Shown: in pieces, positions 1-8,716 of the stretch
Layout: the number at the start of each line of letters is the position of its first letter
How positions within the stretch are numbered: the first letter of the stretch is position 1
Assembly: GCF_030384665.1 (NCBI RefSeq)
Contig: NC_083676.1
Coordinates: forward strand, 992,001-1,056,000
Reading direction: 5' to 3'
DNA length: 64,000 nucleotides
DNA from: Lodderomyces elongisporus
Lineage: Eukaryota > Ascomycota > Pichiomycetes > Serinales > Debaryomycetaceae
The notes under the pieces: model-generated
The model's input: the letters and a program-made list of their open reading frames with translations, nothing else
Told to the model about the DNA's origin: nothing
Databases searched by the model: none
Position numbers and translations under genes: made by a program

Positions 1-310
1 CATTCTACTCTTCTTATTCTGCCTATTGTTCTAGTGCCTGGTAGTACATTTGTTCCTACATATATGACTGTATATAGCCTTTACAGCCCCCATTTCCCCC
101 AATTACCTCTGTCACACACACACTCTCTCTCTCTCCCTCTCTCTTTTCCCTCGCCCTTTTTCTACTCCTCCCCCTACTCCTCATATTTTCTCTTCTCTCT
201 CTCCAAACCATTTATTAACAATTTCTTTTGTACCACGGTGCATATGGCTAAATACATATATTTTAGCAACCAAATAAGATCCCAATACTTTAAAATCTGC
301 AACTAATGTT

Positions 311-398
<88 letters not shown>

Positions 399-400
399 CC
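311..400. repeat. (ACA)n microsatellite, about 30 units
   Basis: An uninterrupted ACA/CAA trinucleotide array of about 90 bp lies 285 bp upstream of the KRE6/SKN1 start. It is the longest perfect trinucleotide array in the window and non-coding, so length polymorphism between strains is expected. Confidence 0.95.
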
Positions 401-607
401 TTTTTCTGTTTTTTCTTCTTCCTCTTCTTCTTTCTTTCTCTTCTTCTTTCTTTCTTTCTTTCTTTAAATCAGCTATACAGTCAGACGTTTATCATTTGTT
501 CTTTTTTTTTCACACCATATAATCAACTTATGATTCTTCTGCTGACCAGCACAAGCTTACCCATTACTATTTTTACCTATTAACCCCCCGCTTTAATCCC
601 TCGTCGA

Positions 608-634
608 CATATATATATATATATATATATATAT
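608..634. repeat. (AT)n tract in KRE6/SKN1 promoter
   Basis: An alternating AT run of about 27 bp sits 50 bp upstream of the ATG. It may double as a TATA-like element. Confidence 0.8.
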
Positions 635-684
635 TAGTATATTAGTATATTTAAATATCTAAATATCTAAATATTTTCAAAACA

Positions 685-3210
685 ATGTCTTCCAATAGAC
701 CTCGTCATTTGACTAACGACAATAGTTTCAATGGCCATGCTGGTAGCACCCAATCCTTGTCTACAGATGGACAAAATGCAGGAACCATACAACTCAAGAA
801 CCCATTCGAAACATCATCTTCATCAGAAGAAGAAATACGCACTAAAGAAAATTTACCACCCAGAGGAGTCAAGGAAGCAAGCAACTCTAGTATTGAGTTA
901 CTTAGTAAATCAACGTCATCATCAGGGTATCAACAACTGAAGCAACAACAACAACAACAACAACACCACCACCACCACCACCCTTATATTGGACTGTCTA
1001 GAAACTATGGTAATCAGCCCTACAGTGCTGATGGAAGCTACATTGATGAAAGTGAAGCTAACTTGTTGAACAATCCTTCAACGGCATCCGACTACTCCTC
1101 TTCTTCTTTAACATCATCTTCCACTCCTGGTATCCAATTCATACCACCAAATACGCAACCTTACCCTTCAGCATCGGGTACTACAACACCAACAAATTTA
1201 CATCAAAAATATACACAAAACCCAGTGAGGGGCGAACAACTAAGCATCAAAAGACCACCTTCGTATGATCGGTACCCTCTAATAAATGAAAAGAAAGCAA
1301 GTTCAAACTTTGCTAGTGATTTCGAAGGATCACTGTTGCAGTCTCAGTCTCAGTCTCAGTCTCAGTCTCAGTCGCAATTTCAAAACCAACAGTATCCGCC
1401 ACACCCGGACTCGCCATTTGCAACTCCAATAAACTATAATAGTAAACATGGTCAAGAATATTATAAGAAAATAGGACAAGGGCAGCAAGATCAGCAACAA
1501 CAACAACAACAACAACAACTTCTGCTGCTGCTGCTGATGCAGATGATGCGAACTACAGACCCACAATACTATGGCGAGCGAAAAAACTTTAATTCAAACT
1601 CCCAGATAAACTCTCAAACCAACTCATTATACAAATATACAGACTATAGTCCTTTTGGTGGGTACCCCGCCTCTTCATTTCCTTTGGATATCAACGACAA
1701 AGAAGCAGACGACCATTTGCATAATCCAGATCCGATACAGGATGCCAAATATGAAAAGAATAGATTTTGGTACGATTTGAAAAACGGAGACAGTAGATCC
1801 CGATTGGGAATTGCCGGATTTGTTTTTCTCTTGGCAGCAGCAATTGCCGTATTTGTTGTATTGCCAAGCCTTACATACACTGGTGTCACCGACCACAAGG
1901 CGGTTCCACTAACATACCTGATTTTAACCCAGTACAAGTACCCCACTCTCAGCGCGATACGACAATCTTTGATAGACCCTGATACACCACTGGATGCAAG
2001 AACTATTGAGGCTCGGGATGGTAGTGATTGGTCATTAGTGTTTAGTGACGAGTTTAATGTTGTGGGCAGAACATTTTACGAAGGCGACGACCAGTTCTTC
2101 ACTGCACCAGATTTGCATTATGATGCAACTAAGGATTTGGAATGGTACGATCCCGATGCCGTAACTACTGCTAATGGCACATTAACATTACAAATGGATG
2201 CATTCAAAAACCATAATTTGTTTTATAGATCAGGCATGCTTCAATCATGGAACAAAATGTGTTTTACACAAGGGAGAATCGAAATTTCAGCTAGATTACC
2301 AAATTATGGAACTGTTTCTGGTCTCTGGCCAGGATTGTGGACTATGGGTAATTTAGGTAGACCAGGATACTTGGCCACAACTGAAGGTGTATGGCCTTAC
2401 TCGTATGACTCGTGTGACTCTGGCATCACGCCAAACCAATCATCCCCAGATGGGATCTCATACTTGCCCGGACAAAGACTTAACAAATGTACTTGCCCAG
2501 GAGAGTCGCATCCCAACCCCGGTGTTGGTCGCGGTGCCCCCGAGATTGATTTAATTGAAGCTGAGGTTATGACTGATGCCACTGGTAAAAAGGAGAATAA
2601 TGGTGTTGCATCACAATCATTGCAAATTGCACCAATGGATATTTGGTACATGCCAGATTATAACTTTATCGCTGTGCACAATGACTCTGTCACAACAATG
2701 AATACATATGCTGGTGGGCCATTCCAACAAGCAATTAGTGGTATAACCACATTGAACATAACGTGGTATGAACGCAGTGAAAAACCTGGTCAGCCACACC
2801 TTTTCCAAAGTTATGGCTATGAGTACCTCAATGATAACGATAATGGCTACTTGCGTTGGTTTGTGGGTAAAACGCCTACACTCACGTTGCAATCTACAGC
2901 GTTGCATCCAAATGGTAATATTGGATGGAGGAGAATCTCAAAGGAGCCAATGTCCATTATTATGAACTTGGGTGTATCGAATAACTGGGCATACATTGAT
3001 TGGGCTTCCCTAGTGTTTCCCGCGATGATGAGAGTTGATTATGTTAGAGTCTACCAGCCATCAAATGCTATAAATGTTGGCTGTGACCCTGACGAATACC
3101 CAACATACGATTACATTCAGGACCATTTAAACATTTACGAGAATGTGAATTTAACAAATTTTGAAGATGCTGGTTATACATTTCCAAAAAACTCACTCTT
3201 GGGATGTTGA
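685..3210 (+). CDS. KRE6/SKN1: Beta-1,6-glucan synthesis protein, Kre6/Skn1 family (GH16)
   Basis: 841-residue type II membrane protein. The first 370 residues are a cytosolic tail rich in Ser, Gln and His, with polyQ-polyH near residue 90 and a QSQSQS tract near 220. One transmembrane segment follows at about 375-397 (GIAGFVFLLAAAIAVFVVLP). The lumenal part is a GH16-type fold with the Kre6/Skn1 landmarks FSDEFN, LWPGLWTMGNLGRPGYLATTEG and PEIDLIEAE; E620, D622 and E625 occupy the GH16 catalytic pattern. Kre6 and Skn1 act in the secretory pathway in making cell-wall beta-1,6-glucan. Which paralog this is cannot be told here. Five consecutive CTG codons at residues 280-284 should be read as Ser. 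The ATG at 685 is the first in frame. Confidence 0.93.
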   Translation: MSSNRPRHLTNDNSFNGHAGSTQSLSTDGQNAGTIQLKNPFETSSSSEEEIRTKENLPPRGVKEASNSSIELLSKSTSSSGYQQLKQQQQQQQHHHHHHPYIGLSRNYGNQPYSADGSYIDESEANLLNNPSTASDYSSSSLTSSSTPGIQFIPPNTQPYPSASGTTTPTNLHQKYTQNPVRGEQLSIKRPPSYDRYPLINEKKASSNFASDFEGSLLQSQSQSQSQSQSQFQNQQYPPHPDSPFATPINYNSKHGQEYYKKIGQGQQDQQQQQQQQQLLLLLLMQMMRTTDPQYYGERKNFNSNSQINSQTNSLYKYTDYSPFGGYPASSFPLDINDKEADDHLHNPDPIQDAKYEKNRFWYDLKNGDSRSRLGIAGFVFLLAAAIAVFVVLPSLTYTGVTDHKAVPLTYLILTQYKYPTLSAIRQSLIDPDTPLDARTIEARDGSDWSLVFSDEFNVVGRTFYEGDDQFFTAPDLHYDATKDLEWYDPDAVTTANGTLTLQMDAFKNHNLFYRSGMLQSWNKMCFTQGRIEISARLPNYGTVSGLWPGLWTMGNLGRPGYLATTEGVWPYSYDSCDSGITPNQSSPDGISYLPGQRLNKCTCPGESHPNPGVGRGAPEIDLIEAEVMTDATGKKENNGVASQSLQIAPMDIWYMPDYNFIAVHNDSVTTMNTYAGGPFQQAISGITTLNITWYERSEKPGQPHLFQSYGYEYLNDNDNGYLRWFVGKTPTLTLQSTALHPNGNIGWRRISKEPMSIIMNLGVSNNWAYIDWASLVFPAMMRVDYVRVYQPSNAINVGCDPDEYPTYDYIQDHLNIYENVNLTNFEDAGYTFPKNSLLGC
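1339..1374 (+). repeat. In-frame hexanucleotide array CAGTCT
   Basis: Six CAGTCT/CAGTCG units inside the KRE6/SKN1 cytosolic tail encode alternating Gln-Ser. The array is a multiple of three, so expansion keeps the frame. Confidence 0.9.
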
Positions 3211-3896
3211 AATGAGAAATTTTTCTATTTTGATTTTGATTCGGGTTTGATTTGGGTTTGGGTTTGGATTTACTTTTCTTTTATCATATTCGTTATCTAT
3301 TTTTTCTTTTTTCTTTTCTTTTTTTTTTTTGGTTTTAAATTTGAGTTTCCGTTTCATTTCGTTTTGTTTATAAGTCCTTTATTTTTTGCTTTCCTGATGA
3401 TAAGAAGATTTTGTTTTTATTTTTAGTTCCTTTCAAAAGATGAAAAAAATGTTCATGGATAAATGTTTTCAATTCTTTATCAGAGGTAAGAAGTTTAGGT
3501 CGCTTTTTACATAATAGTTTTATGTATTGTTTTGTATTATTTCACATTGTTTCGTATTGTTTTGTTTTTGGTGTAGGAATTGTCAAACCTGATAGGCAAT
3601 TCAAAAGTGTTTTTGAAGTTTGTGTATTATATAACGGCATGCTTCGTATCACAAGAATGATAACATTTTTCATATGTATTCAAAATTTGACCATCTTAAT
3701 TCTATGTCATCTCTTATATTTCCTCTTAAAATCAGAGAAGAAAGAATATTGAGTAATACATAAACTGAATATAACAATACAATAAAAGAGAGATGAAAAA
3801 GAAGAGAAAAAAATTGGTCAACAACGATTTGTACATGCTAGGGCGCCACGCGTGGTATGAGTAAACAAGGTATAAGAAGCCAAACTTATTTGTTTT
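3211..3896. other. Convergent intergenic region KRE6-NCA2
   Basis: Shared 3' region of two convergent genes. It is T-rich after the KRE6 stop, with TTTGGGTTTGGGTTT-like repetition at about 3240-3270, then ordinary AT-rich sequence. A 76-codon frame at 3522-3752 has no recognisable features and is not called. Confidence 0.6.
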
Positions 3897-5879
3897 CTAC
3901 TTAAAATACGAACCATACATGTTCCAAGCGCGATTTACCAAATACAATTTGGTTTCCAAATCAAATGAAGAGTTATTCAATTCGTTCAAATCATGGATCC
4001 AATCTGCGTGTAGTTGTTTAGGGATAATAGGCTCGGCAGAAATGATCAAGTTGATAATCTCAATCAAAAGCTCACCCTCATACACATCCTCTTTAGCTTC
4101 CTTGTCCACTTTAGATTTTTTCAGTTGGTTGTTTTGAAGCATGATTAACAAATTTTCTATACTGTTCAAGCTTTTTAAACAAACAATATTTAACTGTTTG
4201 CCATTGACCATGATGGGCTTCGCACTTGTCAAGTATCTATACACTTGGTACAAGATGATGATAGAGGGGCTCATTGATACTAATCCAAAAAGCAATTGTT
4301 GACTCTTGAGTAACTTATCTATACCCGTGATTGCAACTGCACCATCAACTTTGCCTTTTTGAACTTGTATCAAAATTAAACGTAACAACGATCCAGAAAT
4401 GATATATTTGATTGGTTGTCTAATTTCCTGTTCGTAACGCGACATTACGAGTTTTAAATCTCCATTCCTTACGTCTGACGAAACTGCCGTGGGTGTAGTT
4501 TCGATATTGTTATCTTGAGCAAATTCCCATATCATCTTCTCCAAGGAGTCCACATCAGATTGAAGAGAATCCCGTGAAGTAATTGTCATCCCACTATCGC
4601 TACGGAGGATGTTTAGCATTTCATTGATTGGGCCCACAACCCAATTGACAAAAAAACCCTTGATGGGCTCGATTCCGTTGTATTTGATCCAATAAACAAT
4701 TTCTTCTCGGTTGTTGTAGATGTTACGTGTCTGAGATGGCGCATAAAATAGGACGAGAATAATAATTGGCCAATACCGTGTAATAAATGAAGGTTTGGAA
4801 GTAGACGTATATTGTTTGTCATTAAATCTCTCGAGTGCAGATGTGGCTTGCAAAATAGGGTTCTTTGAGGCCGGTAATGTGCCACTTTCAGTACTGTTTC
4901 CAAAATCGAGCACCTTCACTAAAGTTGGTAACAAGTTTGTGGCATCCGCTTTGATAAACTGGTCAATGTGTTGCGTGTTGATTCTTATTTCAGATTTTAT
5001 CTCCCTTATTTTGGACTTGATTTCCTTATTGGTAATTGTTATAGGTGACTTGACTATGGATGTGATATACCATTTAAAGGAAGACAACCGTGAGGTATTT
5101 GACTTGGACAAAAGGGTAATTGCTGGATTGTCTTCAATAAAAAGAGTTTCGGCAGTTTGTACAATCGACCTGGCAATGGCTATGGCAAATCGCTTAAATT
5201 TCTTCCAGTTGCTTACATTTTCAACAACTGCTCCAGCTTCAATCTCTGAGGCCAGATGAAAATTGGAGGATATAATGCGGTTTGCTTTAACAACAATCGT
5301 TTCAACAAATTTATACAACTTGACTGGGCAAGTTTGAATAAAATAAATGAGCTTATTTACTGTAGAATTGTGGATCGTCTCCCAGTAAACTTGCTGGTTT
5401 TTCAAAACTAACGTCTTGTAAATAAGTGAATTGGACAAGTTCAAACTGAGTATAAGCACAAGATATTCATTAACCAATTTGAGTGTTGTTTCGTCATTTT
5501 GATTCTGGGCTTTGACCCCGTTGAGCTTTGCATAAATGGGAGCAAGCTTATCTAAACCTATATCTGAGACTTTTTCAAAATTAAAATTTTCGATGTCAAG
5601 TAAAAAATACAAGTCCTTAAAAGCATCTTGTAACCTCTCATTTTCCATTGGTTGTAACGACTCGTGAGGTGCAGACTGTATATTTAGCCCATGCTCTTCT
5701 TTTTGTTGTTGTTGCTGTTGTTGTTGGTATTGAGTTGCCAAGAATGTCTTTGTAAATGAGTTTAATCGCTCAAACTGGCTCTTGATTGCAATTGAAACAC
5801 GATTGTTATTGTTGATGATTCGAAGAACCTTATTGGATCGCGATGAATTGGGAGTAATTCCCAACAGTAAGATATCCAT
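3897..5879 (-). CDS. NCA2: Mitochondrial Nca2 family protein
   Basis: 660 residues from the ATG at 5879. A longer open frame to 5906 begins with TTG and is not used. The C-terminal half matches the Nca2 family: a WIKYNGIEPIKGFFVNWVVGP-like segment followed by LQSDVDSLEKMIWEFAQDN, and the tail LYLVNRAWNMYGSYF. Hydrophobic segments near residues 370-390 and 545-565 fit an integral mitochondrial membrane protein. In S. cerevisiae NCA2 (nuclear control of ATPase) affects expression of the mitochondrial ATP6/ATP8 message with NCA3. A short polyQ lies near residue 55. The gene is convergent with KRE6 and its promoter lies next to the 3' end of PRE9. Confidence 0.85.
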   Translation of the reverse strand: MDILLLGITPNSSRSNKVLRIINNNNRVSIAIKSQFERLNSFTKTFLATQYQQQQQQQQKEEHGLNIQSAPHESLQPMENERLQDAFKDLYFLLDIENFNFEKVSDIGLDKLAPIYAKLNGVKAQNQNDETTLKLVNEYLVLILSLNLSNSLIYKTLVLKNQQVYWETIHNSTVNKLIYFIQTCPVKLYKFVETIVVKANRIISSNFHLASEIEAGAVVENVSNWKKFKRFAIAIARSIVQTAETLFIEDNPAITLLSKSNTSRLSSFKWYITSIVKSPITITNKEIKSKIREIKSEIRINTQHIDQFIKADATNLLPTLVKVLDFGNSTESGTLPASKNPILQATSALERFNDKQYTSTSKPSFITRYWPIIILVLFYAPSQTRNIYNNREEIVYWIKYNGIEPIKGFFVNWVVGPINEMLNILRSDSGMTITSRDSLQSDVDSLEKMIWEFAQDNNIETTPTAVSSDVRNGDLKLVMSRYEQEIRQPIKYIISGSLLRLILIQVQKGKVDGAVAITGIDKLLKSQQLLFGLVSMSPSIIILYQVYRYLTSAKPIMVNGKQLNIVCLKSLNSIENLLIMLQNNQLKKSKVDKEAKEDVYEGELLIEIINLIISAEPIIPKQLHADWIHDLNELNNSSFDLETKLYLVNRAWNMYGSYFK

Positions 5880-6445
5880 AATAGCTTCTTTCTGTTCTAT
5901 AATCAATTGCTGTAGAATTAGAGGAAATAGAGATCACGAAGATAAAGGGAAGTGAGGACGAGAAAGTTGCAAGTCTAGTAATTTGCTCTTTTATTTTATT
6001 TTATTTTATTTTATTTTTTTAATTTTTGGTGTGGGGGTAAAGTACTACTACTACGAGTCTCGCGGTAATCGCATGCTATCTTTGTTTGCTTTCTAAGTTT
6101 AAGTTTTTGTTTTTCTTTTACTATCTTTGAAGAAGAGGGGAGAAAGGAGAGAGTGTGTGAGAGAGAGAGGGAGAGAGGGAGAGGGAGAGCTAGGTTGCTC
6201 ATTCAGTTGTCTACTTGTTTGCGGCAAACTCTGTACCTGGTAGTGATCCATACCGGAGTCGTACATGTCAATATACTTTGAAGAATTTCCATCTATTTAC
6301 AAGGGTAAGAATGAATAAAAAGACAAAAACATTAAAATATTAGAACAAAAATTACAAAATAAAAAATTAAAAGAGATTGAAACACGGATTTTAAACAGGC
6401 TTAGATTACGAGTTTAGCTAGTCGAATATATATATATATAGATAT
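5880..6445. other. Intergenic region NCA2-PRE9
   Basis: Upstream region of NCA2 and 3' flank of PRE9. It contains a TTTTA pentanucleotide run at about 5990-6017, a purine-rich GAGA tract at about 6130-6190, and a short (TA)n run near 6428-6442. No gene is seen. Confidence 0.6.
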
Positions 6446-7201
6446 CTATTCATCATCGTTCTTCTTATCATCCAATACTCCACTTGCCTTAATCAAGCTA
6501 TCTATATTTTCGTCGCTCCATATCTTTTGTAAAACTTTACCCTCTTTATCTAAACTCAATGTGGCAAATTCCAACTTCTCACTATTCAAGTTAGAAGCAT
6601 CCATTGTCTTGGACAAGACTTTAATGGCTAACTCGCAACCTTCTTTCAAAGTCAACTCTTCCTTGTAATCCTTTTTTAGCAAAGTTTGTGCTGCTGAGCT
6701 ATTAGCTCCAATTGCAGTTGCTTTCCACCCACTAAAGTTTCCCGAAGGATTCGATGTATACAACTGAAACTCGTATCTATCATCCCACCCAGCGTACAAG
6801 AAACTCACACCAAAGGGCCTCAATCCACCATGTTGTGTGTAACCTTGCATTATGTTGGCAACTCTCTTGATCAATATCTCGCATGGAATCTCTTCGCTGT
6901 ATGTTTTTAGATACTGCTGGGCTTGTACCCTTGCATTATTGACCAAGATCGAGGCATCTGCAGTCATTCCTGCTACAGCACAAATCATTTGGTCATTGAT
7001 TATGTATAATTTTTCAGCACTTCCGTCGTCATCCAATAGTTTTGAAGTAACTTTTTTCTCACAGGCTAGTACGACACCTTCGCTAGTGACTATACCAATT
7101 GCGGCACCGGCCATTGAAATAGCTTCTTGTGCATATTCCACTTGATACAATCTACCTTCAGGTGAAAAAATCGTCGTTCTTGAATCGTATCTCCTAGACA
7201 T
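6446..7201 (-). CDS. PRE9: 20S proteasome alpha3 subunit
   Basis: 251 residues, the normal length for a proteasome alpha subunit. The N-terminus carries the alpha-subunit signature (YDSRTTIFSPEGRLYQVEYA). The internal motifs NARVQAQQYLKTYSEEIPCEI, YTQHGGLRPFGVSFLYAG and YTSNPSGNFSGWKA are those of alpha3/Pre9, and the acidic C-terminal tail (DDKKNDDE) is also typical. The protein is a structural subunit of the outer 20S ring, where alpha N-termini gate the entry pore. It is divergent from the TMEM170-like gene. A GGTGGCGA sequence 246 bp upstream resembles the Rpn4 (PACE) proteasome element. Confidence 0.95.
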   Translation of the reverse strand: MSRRYDSRTTIFSPEGRLYQVEYAQEAISMAGAAIGIVTSEGVVLACEKKVTSKLLDDDGSAEKLYIINDQMICAVAGMTADASILVNNARVQAQQYLKTYSEEIPCEILIKRVANIMQGYTQHGGLRPFGVSFLYAGWDDRYEFQLYTSNPSGNFSGWKATAIGANSSAAQTLLKKDYKEELTLKEGCELAIKVLSKTMDASNLNSEKLEFATLSLDKEGKVLQKIWSDENIDSLIKASGVLDDKKNDDE

Positions 7202-7446
7202 TGTAAAGCAGTAACTCTATTATTGACTCGCGTTGGATTTACAGATAAATTATAAGTTCTGGTCCCAATACTAGTCCAGAAACAATTGATGTTTGCCTGT
7301 ATGAATGTATGAATGTATATATGAAGCTTATATTATGTGTATTCCTTTATGTATTGCAGTATGAATCTCAGTAACACTGCTTTCTTTGACCTCCCTCTAC
7401 TTGTTATACAAAGTTGGCTTACTGTTAAATTTTGCAGTCTTGAATT

Positions 7447-7454
7447 GGTGGCGA
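7447..7454 (+). promoter_or_regulatory. Possible PACE-like (Rpn4) element upstream of PRE9
   Basis: GGTGGCGA resembles the proteasome-associated control element GGTGGCAAA bound by Rpn4 in S. cerevisiae. It lies 246 bp from the PRE9 start, a usual distance. CUG-clade Rpn4 is reported to prefer a somewhat different sequence, so this is only suggestive. Confidence 0.3.
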
Positions 7455-7665
7455 GTAAATGCTTAAATCGACCGAGATACTCGTGAGCGCTGTTGGATTC
7501 CGGACAAAAGAAAATCTAGGTGTGTCGCAAACAGTGTCAGAAGCCTGCCTAAAAACATCATACATAAAAATGTTTTACGTCAATACCTATATTAATTACA
7601 GCATTTACAAATAGGCAATAAATAGTCAGTACTGCAATTCTTCTCGCAGATCTAGGCACATACCC

Positions 7666-7707
7666 CAGACACAGACACAGACACAGACACAGACACAGAC
7701 ACAGACA
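7666..7707. repeat. (CAGACA)n hexanucleotide array, 7 units
   Basis: Seven perfect CAGACA units lie 120 bp upstream of the TMEM170-like start, probably at the promoter/5' UTR boundary. Confidence 0.93.
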
Positions 7708-7818
7708 TCTATACATATATACATACTTACTTCCTTACTTCCTTACTTACGTGTTGGCACGGTTCTCATCGCAAGATCAATCACCACTATAAACTGCATT
7801 AAAATCCACTTTCAAGAG

Positions 7819-7842
7819 ATGATTCAATGTCGGTGTTCATAA
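7819..7842 (+). promoter_or_regulatory. Overlapping upstream ORF at the TMEM170-like gene
   Basis: An ATG at 7819 opens a seven-codon frame ending at TAA 7840-7842, overlapping the main start at 7827 in another frame. The upstream ATG has G at -3, while the main ATG has T at -3, a weak yeast context. If the transcript starts upstream of 7819, most scanning ribosomes would be diverted. The sequence facts are certain; the regulatory role is inferred. Confidence 0.4.
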
Positions 7843-8294
7843 GCTCTAACAATATCCCCATTGGATATCGAACACCAGAGTTTCCCTCCTTATTCTGGCC
7901 TATTGGACCTACTAGAGGTTCGTATTTAAATTCGTTCCTATACTATTCCTGGGACGTTTGGCGATTTACTGTATACTGGTCTTTGATTTTGATGGGGGGC
8001 TTATACTTTTGTGTTGGACTCGTGGCAATCACGAGTAGTGTCATAAATAATGTGAGACATAAACTACCTGTGGGTCCTTCGAAAATAGCCACAAGTCTTT
8101 TGGTATTGACTTTTTATGTGATTACAGGTTTGATCAAAGGTTTTATTGGCGGTGCTATTATTGGTATCATATTGGCCGCGATCTACCAAGCAGGAAGTTT
8201 GGCAATGAGTTGTTGGATTCCCTTAACGTGGTCAATTGCACAAATTTTATACGATATCGCCTCATCATACCTGACAAGCTCCATTATTCTATAA
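7827..8294 (+). CDS. Small polytopic membrane protein, TMEM170-like
   Basis: 155 residues with an N-terminal aromatic and Pro-rich stretch, then hydrophobic segments at about 50-70 (YWSLILMGGLYFCVGLVAI), 88-120 and 125-150. The arrangement (short soluble N-terminus with FWPIGPTRG, then closely spaced membrane helices) resembles the TMEM170 family of ER/nuclear-envelope proteins; this family call is from pattern recognition and is tentative. The start at 7827 is preceded by an overlapping upstream ORF. Confidence 0.6.
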   Translation: MSVFISSNNIPIGYRTPEFPSLFWPIGPTRGSYLNSFLYYSWDVWRFTVYWSLILMGGLYFCVGLVAITSSVINNVRHKLPVGPSKIATSLLVLTFYVITGLIKGFIGGAIIGIILAAIYQAGSLAMSCWIPLTWSIAQILYDIASSYLTSSIIL

Positions 8295-8716
8295 AGTTAA
8301 TTGTCTTTCTTTTTTTCTTTTTTTCCTTCTTCTTCTTCTTCTTCTTCTTCGTCTTTGTTTTTTTCTTCGTATCAACAAAAAATGATCAATTTAATAACTG
8401 GCCAAGATCGATGTAACGAGATAAGGTTCCCAAGTTCAAGCATTGACAAGTATTGTAGATACATGTATACATATACATATACATATACATATATGTGTAT
8501 ATGTATGTAGTATAGGACGCGCCGCAATACCTCGCGACAATTTTATGTTTTGTTTTCTGTACCGCAAAGTTGAAAACCTATTTTATGTATGTTTCTTTAT
8601 CTTTCTTCTTGCACCTCTTCTAACCGTTCCTATACTCTCCATCTCTGTGACCTTTTCTAGTAACGCACTCGTTAGTATTTCTTACAACAATCTTCTGGTC
8701 ACCTTAACGAATCCCA
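8295..8716. other. Intergenic region with CTT and ATACAT repeats
   Basis: A spacer of 422 bp between two + strand genes. It contains a TTC/CTT run (about 8326-8360) just after the upstream stop and an (ACATAT)n array at 8460-8510. No gene is supported. Confidence 0.6.

Larger units (their letters stand above)
1..684. other. Intergenic region upstream of KRE6/SKN1
   Basis: No convincing gene. It holds pyrimidine-rich tracts (about 118-200 and 400-465), a 90-bp perfect ACA trinucleotide array, and an (AT)n run followed by repeated ATCTAAAT units that lead straight into the start codon at 685. The AT-rich stretch at 608-675 is a plausible core promoter or 5' leader. The 90-codon reading frame at 34-306 is low-complexity and is not called. 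Confidence 0.6.
7202..7826. other. Divergent promoter PRE9 / TMEM170-like gene
   Basis: A 625-bp bidirectional spacer. It holds the PACE-like sequence, a CAGACA hexanucleotide array and TTACTTCC repeats (about 7727-7750) near the right-hand gene. No coding sequence is seen. Confidence 0.6.

Noticed and set aside
34..306. 90-codon frame at the window start
   Set aside because: Composed of pyrimidine-rich low-complexity sequence (Ser/Leu/Phe/Tyr) with no recognisable domain; probably promoter.
3522..3752. 76-codon frame between KRE6 and NCA2
   Set aside because: Phe/Tyr/Cys/Val-rich translation of T-rich DNA; no conserved feature.
4795..5259. 154-codon frame antisense to NCA2
   Set aside because: Lies entirely inside a gene with a clear family match on the other strand; mirror of its hydrophobic codons.
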